Shown piece after piece: positions 1 to 13,200 of a stretch of 64,000 bases of DNA. The DNA is from Trichoplax adhaerens. Taxonomy: Eukaryota > Placozoa > Uniplacotomia > Trichoplacea > Trichoplacidae. Position numbers and translations under genes: made by a program. How positions within the stretch are numbered: position 1 is the first letter of the stretch; the number at the start of each line of letters is the position of its first letter. The notes under the pieces were generated by a model that saw nothing but the letters and a program-made list of their open reading frames with translations, did no database searches and was not told the origin of the DNA. The stretch spans positions 3,300,512 to 3,364,511 of the forward strand of contig NW_002060948.1 of NCBI RefSeq assembly GCF_000150275.1, in the 5' to 3' direction.

Positions 1-3
1 TAG

Positions 4-2107
4 ATCGATATTACAAATAAAGAAGCTGTTTATGCAACTGCAGAAGCTGTCCTGACTGACATTGGACCTGTATCTCTGCTAATTAATAATGCTGGTGTGG
101 TCAATGGTAAAACTTTAATCAACAGCTGTGATAGTAAAATTGAAAAAACTTTAAATGTCAATATGGTTTCCCATTTTTGGGTAGGTTGATCTAACCAAAT
201 ATCAAGATTGGTTATGGTTAGGTCGTACTAGTCTTATTAATTCCTTAAGATTGCGTCATAATCAATGATACTGTATTAGAACTTGCCTAGTAGCTATAAA
301 TCAATTGATTACAGCTACATCTTGTACCGGTGTAGCTACATCATGAATGGAAGTATTCGCATAACTTGCTAGTGATTTCAGATTATTCGTTCAATTCATC
401 TAGTCTTGAGTGATATGTGATTAAATTGAACTAGATTATCAGTGATCATGCAGTAAAATATATTAATTAGGTAATGATCAAGATATGCTTCGATAATCGC
501 TTACCAAATTGACATTTTTAGATATCAACGTAGCCATCAGCAGTTGTGGTTGGCTATGTCGATCTGATACTGTCAATTAGTAGCAAATAGTTACACTAAT
601 AATGACATTATTGTAAACTTTGTTAACGACATAGCTGTCGAAAAGTTAAAGATAGCCTTCCATTGCATGTATAAGTATTGGGTTGCAATAATGTAATTAG
701 TTCGCTGCATATCATTGTAACGATGTTGTTTATAATCAGTATTTTTAATTCTCAGCGTTTAGTTATTTTGCGCTAGACTTTTTACACTTAAGTAGCATGA
801 ACATTATTACATTATAGTAGGATAGAATAAGGATGGCAACCCGGTGGACTTTTACGATTAGGTGGCTACAACGAAGGCTAAGCTTACACTTAAAATATAC
901 GCATTTACCGATTCATAGCTATGGCTGATGAAATTATTATCTAGTTACGGCCTTTCAATTGTAGTCCACTAAAGTCAATAGGAATCTTGTTATTTTAGTT
1001 TAGTTTCTTATTGACTATACCAACGATGATAAGGACATAAATGCTCGCGGTGCAATCACTAAAGTCCATAGTAAAATTGATTATTTTCATTCGATTCCAT
1101 TGACTACGCCAATTACATTATTTAATTTAATATCGGCCACTATCAACCTGTATAGTAGTTACATCAAATTAATGATAGAATAACATTATCATTTTTAAAT
1201 GAATATTGCAGACAATTAAAGCTTTCTTGCCTTCCATGATGGCAAAAAATCACGGTCATATCGTTGGGATCGCATCTCAACTCGGATTTATTGGTGCAGC
1301 TGGTCTAGTTGACTATTGCTGTTCTAAGTTTGCAGTACTTGCTCTTGTCGATTCATTAAGAGATGAATTATGGATATCAAAATTTGATGGTGTACATTGC
1401 ACATGTGTTTGTCCCTTCCTCATGGATACTGGTTTATTTCATGGTATTACTATAAGGTAAGCTCTCAATTTATCGAGTAATTGTTAGTTGTTGTTTCGTT
1501 ATTATACGTATATAATGGCTGTTATAGACAAGTAATAATACAGTCGGTGAGCGAAATGAACAAAAATATAAACTGAATAGATGTGCTTAATCATATCACG
1601 TGAAGAGCAAAGTTTAAAATATTTAAGTAAAGATACCTCTAACTTTAAGTGGATTAGATATACATACGTATTCTTACGTATTGCTTCATACTCGTAATTA
1701 GAATAAATTTGAAACTTTTGTCAAATTAGATTCTTACTCACTATGTTTTTTGATATACACCTATGGTAATACCACAGATTTCCTACGTTATTCACTGCCA
1801 TTAAGGCCGATGATGCTGCAAAATATATAATTGATGGAATTCGTCGAAACAAGCAATATGTTACTCTACCGAAATTATTGTATTTGGGTACCGTCCTAAA
1901 AAGGTAATTTGAGATGGAAACATGAGTTCATAATGCGTGTACTAAATTGAATTAATAAATTAACGTTACCGTAAAACGTTAACATTAACGAGGCAGTGAT
2001 ATATTGCATTAATTTGTCTTTACAGCATACTACCTGTTCCAGCACTCAATGAATTGTTGACTTTTGTTGGAATGCATGATGCAATGAAAACATTTCAAGG
2101 ACATTGA
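4..2107 (+). CDS. SDR16C-family (RDH10/SDR16C5-like) short-chain dehydrogenase, 5' end outside window
   Basis: This is the C-terminal two thirds of an NAD(P)-dependent short-chain dehydrogenase acting on retinol or steroid-type substrates, normally membrane associated. The exons I read are 4-180, 1212-1456, 1778-1903 and 2026-2107. All junctions are GT-AG and the frame stays open to TGA at 2107. Visible motifs are the structural LINNAGVV, the segment HFWTIKAFLP across the first junction, HGHIVGIASQLG with the catalytic Ser, and YCCSK with catalytic Tyr and Lys. The order and wording match the SDR16C family (RDH10, RDHE2/SDR16C5, HSD17B11). The tail LPKLLY...LP is closest to SDR16C5, while the exon 2 core reads like RDH10, so I leave the symbol open. 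The Rossmann glycine motif and start codon lie upstream of base 1. The first intron (181-1211) is about 1 kb and I see nothing coding in it. Confidence 0.87.
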
Positions 2108-4212
2108 CAGCGACTTTGTTCATTAATTGTATCGTATTATGTAATGATATGCTATAACATAAGTGCTTTTATGATGCATTATCTAACATTATTGTGAATT
2201 ATGTCTTTGGCTAAAGTACCTGTAGAACGATATTGAGATAATATCAGAATTATTCTTTATTCTTTAAGCTGATTTTATTTTAAGATGCTTTTTTTAGAAA
2301 ATTTAAATGAGATTTACAAATCGTTGTGTAATAGTCATAAATACATGCCCTGTTTTGTTTTATTTTGCTGTCATGTTCCGTTCAATTTGACGTTGGAATT
2401 AATGCATTCATGAAGCTATGCACAGAATATTCAATTTGCTTTTAAGGAGAGTAATATCATATGTGTTTACAAATTCTGGATTGGCAGGTATATTTTATTA
2501 TTTTATACAGAACAGTAGAAAGTTGATGGCATACTTTGATTCGGATGGGGCAGATCTTCATTATATGTATATATATCTGTACCAATTCAGTCTTCATTAC
2601 AAAATGTTATAACTAATCTGTAATAATTTACAGTCTTCATTAACAAATATAATCAATTGCAATGTTATCGAAATTTCATAGAGAAAATCTAGCAATTGTA
2701 TATGGTACTCCAAAATAATTGAGAAAATATCTTGAATTGTATGTGATGTTGTCCAGGTGATAAACATTCTATTAATTAAAATATGGTAGAATAAGTCAAA
2801 CCTATCAGCAAGAAGTTTGTTTTTATTTTTTTATTCTATCCTGTTAAAACGAAAAAGGAACGAACGCATTACTTTCGTCACTTAACATAAGCTGAAGGTT
2901 AAAAAATTTTATAACCTAATGGCACTGCAGCCAAGTCAATCGCTATATACTGTTTCGAATATACACATGTTGTAACCTGAAGCTACTTTAGTAAATTAGT
3001 CATATATTTTACGCTAATTCTATCATTAAAAGTCCTTCTATAGAGTTAAACGAAATAGAATTATCGATAAGAACGAAAGACTTCTCCAATAGCTACCTAG
3101 TTAGAGCGTAATTCCTACTTTGAAATTTGCTTTTGGAAGCCAATATTAATCTCGCTTATAACAAAATATATCGATAACTAAGCAATTGCAATATATTACA
3201 TCTCAATATAGTAGAAATTTAAGTTATGATAATTATATGTATATGTTGCATGGCTATTAAATGGCAGTTAGCATTTAGTTTCTATAATTAATAAGATTCT
3301 AATTGGATATTGCTGTATCTGTTAATTTTTGCTGGCATTAAAATAAACGATCTCTAATCCTTTCATTCATATTCGAAATCATGTTTTAAAGCTATTTCTT
3401 AAATTGTAAAGTAACAACATCAAGACCAAAAGTACTAATGCGTAACAGCAAAAAGGCAGAAAAAAAGTACAGTTTCTATTCTATTTATTATCTATGTACG
3501 AAACAAGGCATCATAAAGTGATTAGTTTAATTTCATAGATATACAACGCAGGTTATAATTATAATTTCACAGTACATAAAAGATTACGATATAAAATCAA
3601 ATTGTTAATCAAAATAAACAATTCCATAAAGCCATAGAGATGATCTCATTGCTTTATAATCACAGAAAATATTAAAAAATCCAACCGACAGTTCATAAAG
3701 TAACTGTATGTATAATACACAAATGTATTGTACATGAGAGTCGATTTAAATCCTTTCGAATATAGAATGCGGCAATATAAATAAATGGAGACTTTAGTCG
3801 ATTGGCTAATCATTTTACTAATAATATCTGTGCATGCCATGATATATTGTACGTGTAAACTGAACAATTGGTTTTAAATAATATCAGTTTAACATTTGGG
3901 ATAAAAGTAGAAGATAATTCGATATTACGGCAAATACTTAGCAATTTGCAATACAATTACAGTATTATAATAAGTTTACAAAGTTATATAAATGTTTACT
4001 GATTTGCCGTTATATACTATAATTGTAACGAAAATATTGCGTCTTTGTGCGGGTTTGCTGCAGCACTGTAATATGTACAAATGTAACTAACTTGAACATT
4101 TTTATAGATCCAATTACAATTGGGTCAAGAATATTTACGACATTTAATTATTAAACCATAAAATTAGCACGGTTTATAGTAGAAATGCAACATTCAAAAA
4201 ATTTATAGTCTT
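2108..4212. other. Convergent intergenic interval, no gene seen
   Basis: This AT-rich stretch lies between the 3' ends of the SDR gene (+) and VPS13D (-). Open frames here are short, with neither recognisable protein wording nor splice-consistent neighbours. I take it to be mostly 3' UTR and spacer. An ATTAAA on the minus strand at 4143-4148, about 65 bp past the VPS13D stop, could be its poly(A) signal. Confidence 0.6.
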
Positions 4213-7200
4213 TTAATAGTGATAGGTTTCGTATTCTTCATCTTCATCGACATCATTAATTAATGAAAGCTTTTCTTCGTTGTATATATTCATCGCGTAC
4301 AGAATTTGTCGGCAAATCTATAGGAATAAGTAGAGCATCATAAATAATTAGTTTATGAAGTATACAACAGGTCTGGTTAAGTCTACGTTAATCTAAAACC
4401 TAAAATACCTCAGATGCAATAGTATAAATAGAAAAGAAGCTACTTTAACTAATGTTATAAATTATATAATATCGATACCAAGTAACTTAAGTTTTCGGAT
4501 AATAATGAAAAACCACTACTGTACCAAATTAACTTATTGATTTCTATGAATTAATAGGGGTTTTTAACAGTCACATAATTAAATATTTAGGCCTAAGTAG
4601 AAGAGTATACTTACTCTTTGAGCGCAACGCTCATCAGAACATCTGAATTGTGGTTTACTGTATTCTTCTCCACTAGTATATGCGTAAGCCTTAGAGTAAT
4701 CTCCTTTATAACATATTTCGATGGCATAATTATTGCCACTGACTAAATATTGACAACTAATCACATCCTTCAATTCAATAGTTTTTATTATTGACTCATC
4801 CGATGGAGGACCAGGTTTGACGATATAAATTCGTTTCGTTGATATAACAGCTCTAATTTGCCCACTCAAGTCTTCATTAAAGTTTTCAAAGGCAAGATAT
4901 CTAAATTCGATAAAAAATTGTTCGCATCTATTAGTCGATCCAACTATAAATCGCTCTTTATATGATATTGTTTTAAATAATCGCCTACCTTTCGGAATTT
5001 TTACAATCTGAAATTTCATGCAAATAGTCTTGACCAAGCGCATCACGAGCTGAGTATCTCGGCAAGGTTCCACCAGGTCCCATACACACGCGTCTAGGTC
5101 GGCACCTCTTAATTCGATGACTGGAATCGGAAGACGATGAAGTATCTCTAAGATAAGCTGCTGTTCCAGCTGCCAGATCCAATACTCCAGCAGCGGGCTT
5201 GGCTAGGGATCCAACTATCCCCTTCCCTAGACCACTGATAAAACCCTATGTATATTATCAACGTATAACGAATAACAATCATTACAATAAATAAATAAAA
5301 GCTACAATAAATTAATAAAATTTTCGTAGCTTATGTATTCCTACAGAAAATCCCTTAGTGGCAGCTCCTTCAATTGATTCAGTTATGACACTAGTTACAC
5401 CACTTAAGCCAGCGCCAAATCCTTTTATGCCAGCCTTAAACTGCTCTGATCCTCCTCCACGCGCATGCTCTAGTCTTATTTTTTCACGTCTATCCTTAAA
5501 ATTGCTGTCAACGGAAGCTAAGCGACTTGAAATATTATCGGCAATCTGCAAAAATACCAATAAGAATAGTCATGTGAATGCTTAAGAATTTATTGCCACT
5601 TAAATAATTATAATAAACCTTGGATGTTGAGTCCGAAATACCATGAGTAACTTTCGATAAGAAACCTACAAGATCTTGGTCAATTACAAGCTCAGATAAA
5701 CCGGAAGCAACATCTTTATATAGACCAATAGGATTACCGAGGAAATCTACAGCGCCAAAGATTCTCAATGATTGACGTATGACTTCCTACAATAAATAAT
5801 TGAATAGTAACAAATTAGTAATTTATAATTACAATTCCAGGAGATTGTAAGGGCGATTATGAAATTAATTATAGGAACGCACCTGTAAATAATGTCTTTT
5901 TAAATCGTCAAAAATCCTGTCGCTTTCATTTATCAAATGATGACGATTGTATTCACCTATAATTAAAATAAATATGTTGTTTAGATTGCATATTATTGTA
6001 GCCCAAAAGTATTTAAAATATCATTGGAGTCATAAACCAAAAAATTGAACTGTATGAGAGTAGTACTCACTAAGTTCAATTTGTGCATTTTCAAGTTTCA
6101 TGAGGAATAATCCTAGTTGGCTTCGCATTTTTCTTAATTCATTACTCAGTTTACTCGCAGTTGAAACACTGATGCCGACTTTGATTTCAGGTATTCGAAT
6201 CATGTTAAAGTAAAACTGTACAACATTATCGGCAATAGCATACCTTGATCTATGAATATTAGGAGGCAGATACACATAACGTCAGTCGGATTAATTAGGG
6301 TAAGCATATGCAGAAGTAAAAGATCTATGATGGCTATTTACCCTTGAAAATCGAAACCAGCTTCACTAGCAAAGCTATCGTGTTTTATTGCTTTCGGATA
6401 GCCAATCATTTGAAGGAATTTTAGCAGCAATAATTCATCGATATTTAAGGCGATCGGTTTCAATCCAAAATGCAAGCGCTATAAATATAATTACAGATTA
6501 CCTCGTCAGAATCATGGTAATACTTGTAGACTGTTTATACTGTAAACAGAAATAAAATACCTTAATGTTGTGTACATTATCGAAATGGCTAGGTAACATT
6601 ACGACTGCTAAATGTAGAGCTGGTTGTCCATATTGTTCGTCATCCTTACTGCCAGGAGGCGTAATATAAAAAGTTACAGGATGCATTACATTTTCTAACT
6701 GATTGTCAATTTGTATATGCTGAATATTAATTTCCGCTGTTCGAGACGCCGATGTATGTATATAACTAATTTCAATTCCAGTTAGACTAAGGAAAAGTAA
6801 TTCCTCTGGAAGAGATGTTACCATAGATACTCCAATACCGCCGGCTAAAAATAAGTGAATTTCAAACTCACTCTTGTTTGTTACTGTATCGGATGTGCCG
6901 TAAATAAGCGATTTGTGTGCGTTTTGTTCTATCGAGCTGCTTTTGCTTTCATTCATTTCAGTTGGCACAGACTTTATTCGGTTCATTTGAATTGGGAAAT
7001 CTGATATTCGCAAAACACGCGTCGGCCCCTCACTTATCACAACCATTGATAACATTCCTGATCCCGGTCTTACTTTTACGGGGACAATAATCTGATCATT
7101 AGGTTTCTCTTTACCACTATCCAAGTCTTTGTGTGGAAAGTTTGTAGCAAGATCTAGCACCGCTAGACACCCATGTTTTAGTTGCAAAGACCCTCCAAAA

Positions 7201-10200
7201 GCTTGCACTACTAATCCTGGCAAACGACAAGCTAATTGACCTTCTTTGGTGAAATGCCACGTTTGTGTGTCCACCCTTCGTTCGTCAGGCCGATTAAGAA
7301 ATAACTGAAAGCAATTTTTCATCTTGCTCTCCTTTGCATCAAGGACTAATCCAATATTAAGCCCTGTGGATTTTTTATTTGATAAAATTGATCCTTCATT
7401 GCATAATCTGCCAGCACTCGTCATCCGCCACAATTGCGATTTTCTTTCGTTTATTTTAGACCTAAAATAGACTGTTGTATCTCTGGGAAAAGGAGCATCT
7501 AATACTAAGGCCATATTTTCTATGAAATCCTTTGATTTTGATCCTTTTTGTGGAAGATTCGCAAACTGTTTAGCAGTCAAGTAAATGCAGTTATCGTAAT
7601 ATAAACGACGCTCTTCGCCTACTTTTTGTAAATTAATCTTTTCCTCTGATCCAGTAGGTACACTAACTACTAGCTCTGGTTTAAACATTGGTTCATCAGT
7701 AGCATAAGGCATCGTACAATGTGGCATGAGAGTAGTCTGTAAATCACTTCTACAGGATTGATGAAATAATATTGACACTTCAGCCATGTTATCGATTCTG
7801 TACGGAGGCAACAGTTCACTTGCTTCACTAAACAGAACACGTATAGAAGCGCCACTCTGCAGAATTTCCACTCGCAAAAATAATGGTTTATTATCATCAA
7901 CTCTCATAAAGATCTGAAATGAGTCCATTTTGTCAATTCGAAAGCCACCAGACCACCTGCACCCATTTACGTCTTCAGCTTTAATAGCTAGTAATCGATC
8001 AAGATCTAGTCGTGGCCAATGAAAAAGCGTAACACATCCAGGCAGTGCATACAGAGTTGCATCAGGATTAATTGACTTTGTATTCGTTGTTACATATTGT
8101 TGAACATAGGCTAATTTATGATGAGTTCGATTCTCTAGCTGATATCTACAAGTAAAGGTAACAATTCTTGTAGCACTATATCGTCCTGATCCCGGCCTGG
8201 AATCGATACCAATTTCGTAAACTTGATCAGGCCTTCCCCCAGTTTGAATAGAATGAACTGATAGATAACTAGATGCTTCAGGTGAGAATCGTACACTCCA
8301 TACAGGCTTTCCAGTATCGTATTCCTTGCCAACTCGTATTGAACATAAATTATTGGCTTCTACATCATTGAAAGAAAACAATAAAGGCTCTACATTTCTC
8401 GCAATTTCGTGTTCATGGAACTGACCAGCTGCTTCATCGCTTGAGTTGTCTTGCTTAAAGACGAGTGGGATACCACTTTTATTCATAAACCAATAGTTAC
8501 AGAAAACAGAAATTTTTATTGTTGAATTATTAACTAGTGATAATTTAACATTAAGATTTAGCGGTCGTTGATGACGATCAACCAGTGTTAAACGTCCAGC
8601 ACCAGAACGACAACCGGGAGGAATAGTAATACTGTAAGAATATTGTTCGAATCCTTCAATTGTTGCTCCAAATTCCATAGACGATAAAGGATCCATTTCA
8701 TATAATGGCTTTTCTTTACCAACATCAGCTACACCATTTACGCTACCTAAGACAAATTTTATTCTGCACGGTAATAAATTCGCGACTACAACTACTGGCA
8801 TAAAGGAGATTGTGTGAGCCGGCTGCTGAATATGACGTAATCTACCATCCAAAGAGGCTAAAGTGACATATTCGCGTGGATAATTTTCTCTTTTGATCTT
8901 GGCACAGAACCAAAAGGATGAATTATCATCCTGACAATTACAACTATAAAGCCTGTTACAAACGGATTCTTCCTTACGAACTAAATGCCATACTACATTA
9001 TCTGCAGGATAAGCCGTACCCCAGCGATACGGCCGAGCATATAGTTCATGCATGCAATATTGTAGCGGGACTGAAGTAGTAGAACCAGATTCGAGTGGTG
9101 GCATTTCAAGTGATCCTTTAAATCCAGTATAAGTAGGTGTCTTAAAAAATAATTGTATCGGTGTATGTAGGAGATTCTTTATTTGTAGTGCAGAACGAAC
9201 AGTAATAATCTTCTTTGAGCCAAAAACGGTAACGTCGAAAACGATACGAGCTGAAGGGGATTTATTCTTATCTGTACCCGGATGATTTTGTGGTAGAGCT
9301 TGCCGGAAAAAGACACCCACGCGATCTACAGTTATCGGAGATACCATTTTCCAGCCATCAACTTGAACGGAAATCTGATGAACTTTAGCAATATGAGTGT
9401 TGGTATGCCTAAATTTTTCGCGATGTTCAAACGTAAATGGAATGTCTTCCTCAATACCGACTGGAATCCACGTTAAATCTTCAGACTGATCATATGTAAC
9501 TTGCTTCCTAATAATACCACTTTGCCCATAGGTAGCGGCAGTATTGCTGAAAGATAACGGCGCTGTTGTAATTGTTGCAAAATGTAATGAACATCCAGTA
9601 CGATTGCGAAGAATATACGGTATGTATGGTGCACGTCTTCTATTTTCTTTCACTTGTTTACTGGTATTAGTTGCAGGATTATTCGAAATGGCCGACTTGA
9701 ACCTGTAAAAAAATATTGTCTGATTAAATTATTTTGTTAAATGCAAGTCCAGTATTAATGGCCTTATAATTATAATACTTGTTAAATTCATCCACCCAGG
9801 TTTGTTGAGTGTTTTTGATAGTTTCCAAAAGAGACGATGTAACGTTTACGTCTAAACGATGCTTAGCTATCGCGGCAAAGGCAAGATTTTAGTGAATATT
9901 TTGTAACGATTTAACTACTAATGAAGTTGTTCCTAATAAAGTATGACACGAGTTTCCACGAATTTTTCGATAAAGACCTATTTTGATAAGAACGTTAACA
10001 ATTTAACGTTTTACCTTCAATCTTCGCAATAAAACGTTCCGGTTTGAGTAATTCCGATGATCTTTGCTTTCTCCATTGAATGTTATATCTATATTTTTAC
10101 AAAAGAATGTTTATAATCCTTACATAAACATTTGAAAAACTTACGGTATGGAGAGTAATTTCAGATACTAACGCCCAAGTTTCGATAACGGGCTCCCATG

Positions 10201-13200
10201 CGGATACACTTCGATTATAGTAATCAACACATAAACTTCCACGAAAATAGCTTCCGTTGCAGGATTGCATATCATGAGATAATGTTAAATCTAAAATATG
10301 GTGAAACCTCTATTTAAGAAGATTCAATAACTAAGGCTATTACTATATTAATTTAGACATTACCGTTGATAGAAAGTTCGAAAAGAGGTACGTCATGATC
10401 ACCGCAATCATCAATAACACACACGAGAAGATAAGGGACACGAATCTGTATATAAATGTAAAAATTAGTTTATGAGAGTATACCTTCATACACATTCGAA
10501 CGTTATCATGAAAAGTTTTTTATACGAGTAGAAGTGATAATCTGCTAAAAGGCTGAGCGCAAGTACCTTAATTCCTGCAATACCAGTATTTGAATCTGCT
10601 CTTTCGCTATTACGGTGGATTCTTGGAGAACCATCGTGATTTCTTCGACTCGAACTATTATCAGTATTTTCTTCCTGTTCGAGTAACCAATTTGAAGCTT
10701 CTTCTAACTGATCTGATGTCCGTTGTAAAGCTTGAATGCATAGTTGTCTGTTAAATCCAAGAGCAAGCAATTTCTCCAAATTCGAAACTGCAAAAGCAGT
10801 AATTTAAATTTTAATTGTCAAGTATTGTGACTATAAGGAATGTGCGTATGATTGCATTCGTACCACTTATTTCTGTAAGATCTTCGTCCATTATAGATTT
10901 TTTATTTAAACTAGGAGCCTCATTTGCAGATTTTTTACTTTCAGAACCAAATTTCGTTCTTGATAACGTATTTAGAATGGTAATAAAAAGTTGAACGTCT
11001 TGATATGATACTCGTGTATTCAATGATGGAGTTGCTGATAGCTATAGCAAAAGGAATGACTGAATTAGCTAGCAGCAAAGGTATACTTATAATATTAGAG
11101 ATTATATCAGATAAACTATACCTCCAGAGCTGGTAGCTGCTGCTGGGTTGCATCTGTTAAGCCAAAGGCTTTACTCGATAGTTCAGTTGCAGAATTGAGT
11201 TCTATCAGCAGTTGGAACGGATCTACTATCGAGAGAGCGCTACCGTCAATATCGCTCATATTGCACGAAAAAATTTCGAGACCTTGTAAACTGCAAGACA
11301 AAGGACGCTCAGAGGCTAGATGAGGACAAAATTTAAGAACTGCTGTACCCTATAATAGTAAACGAATGGCCCACCATTATTATTTGTAGTATTCTATCAT
11401 AAGCTAAGAGTTTACCGCATTATGACAACGCAATGAAATACATTTAGTAATTCAAGTGAAATCGAACCTTTAAAATAATTGCGTTCGTGTCACGACATGA
11501 AGCGTCTTCCACAACTATTAATTCAGTCTCCGTCAGATTGAATTTTATTTCAGTTGGTCGCGTATCCTAATACAGAATTAATTATTAAATGGTGATATTT
11601 AGCGTTACAGATGTTAATGTTGTAACTATAATTGTTAAGGCTTTCGAAAATGTTCTATTGAATAACATACTCCATATTTCATGGCCATTCGACGAGTGAA
11701 AATTCCTGTACCCATCGATAAAATTGGAGTTCCTACAAGTTCATCCGGTATTGAAGGTGAAGCGGAAAGAGAATCCTCTACAGAAAGTGTGATACGCTTT
11801 CGCTATTACAAAATATTCGTTAACTATCGGCTACATAATTCTTTCAAATCAATTGCGTTACGTAATACCTATAGGTTCCACTGTTTTCATTTCATTATCC
11901 TCAGCTTGAAAGAATGATCGCAATTCATTGAACCAGTCCAGTATACATATTATTCTTACTTCGTTGAAAATTATAAGCAATTTTGTAGCAGTTCGTGTTT
12001 TCCGGTAATTTAATTCAGCTTGGACTGTATTAATTTCGTCTGCATACTTATTAGGATACGGTTGGAGCACTTTGCCAAAAATATTTTTACCTATAGTGTA
12101 AAAATCGTGTATAAATTATTTCTTAATGAATAATACATTAATACTATGGTTTTATTACACAGTTAATCTTAATAGTAAAACTTTAATATCTACCTTCCGA
12201 TCGAGTATCGTTAGCAATGATTGCATGACAGGATATATCAACAGTAATTGATTCATCAGAAAATCCATCATACATGATGCATGAATCAACCAGCTCGAAT
12301 AGCGCCAACGAATTAGGTGTATTTTCTTTTCCAGTTTGAGAGCTCTTTAGAAATTCGATACGAAGATTAAGAAGGCCAAATTTGACGTGATTCATGATAT
12401 AAACAGCTTCGTCTGCATTGGCCTAATTCCAAATTATTGAACATTTACTTCTCATACATCAATAGTTCTTATGAACTAACGAATTTTGTGTGGTTACTGT
12501 AAATATAAATTACCTTTACGAATGACCTTTGTACTTCTGTTTGTGGCGAACTTATTTTTAGATTCCTTAACTCGGCATTACTTGCCGATAAATTTTCATT
12601 CATTACTCCCATTAGCAAATCAAACTGCACCTTATCAAGTACGAAATGAGCGGTGGATAGGCTTCCAGAGATAGAATTTTCTGGTACTGAAGAAATTAAT
12701 ATCGAACTGAGTATTGCGCTAGGAAATGCAAAATTTTTTTATGTCTACATACCATCATGTCTTGTGTAACAATCGAGGTTTCTGATGACCTTTAAATTAA
12801 GGGCACATTTATCCTTAAGATAACGTTCACCATCATGCTTAAAACCCAAACGGTTATCTTCGTCGTCAGTTCTTACTGCAGAATATAAATCCATGTCTAT
12901 AATTTCTATTTTAATACAGTCTAGAACGCAATTACGATAGCTTTCATCAATTGAGAATTCCTTCAACAGGACATTAGAATAAGAGGGCCTTGAGATGTTT
13001 TTACTATTCGATGTCGTTCCATCATTGTAAGATTGAGAGATACAATTATTTATACGTAAGTGGCCTAAGTCAGCTACAATTAATTCAGAAGAATCGTGAT
13101 TACGAGGCAAAATAATAACTGGGCTTCCCATTTCCATATTCATTAGCATCCTTGATTTTTGTTTCAATTCATTACCACCCAGCTAAGTTATAGAAATTAT

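Noticed and set aside
4579-5073. Unspliced reading of the VPS13D C-terminus through 4900-4990
   Set aside because: A GT-AG intron of about 87 bp, with a CTAAT branch-like site and acceptor TTTAG, restores the frame between the [11 protein letters not shown] and RYLAFENF segments, matching the VPS13D order.
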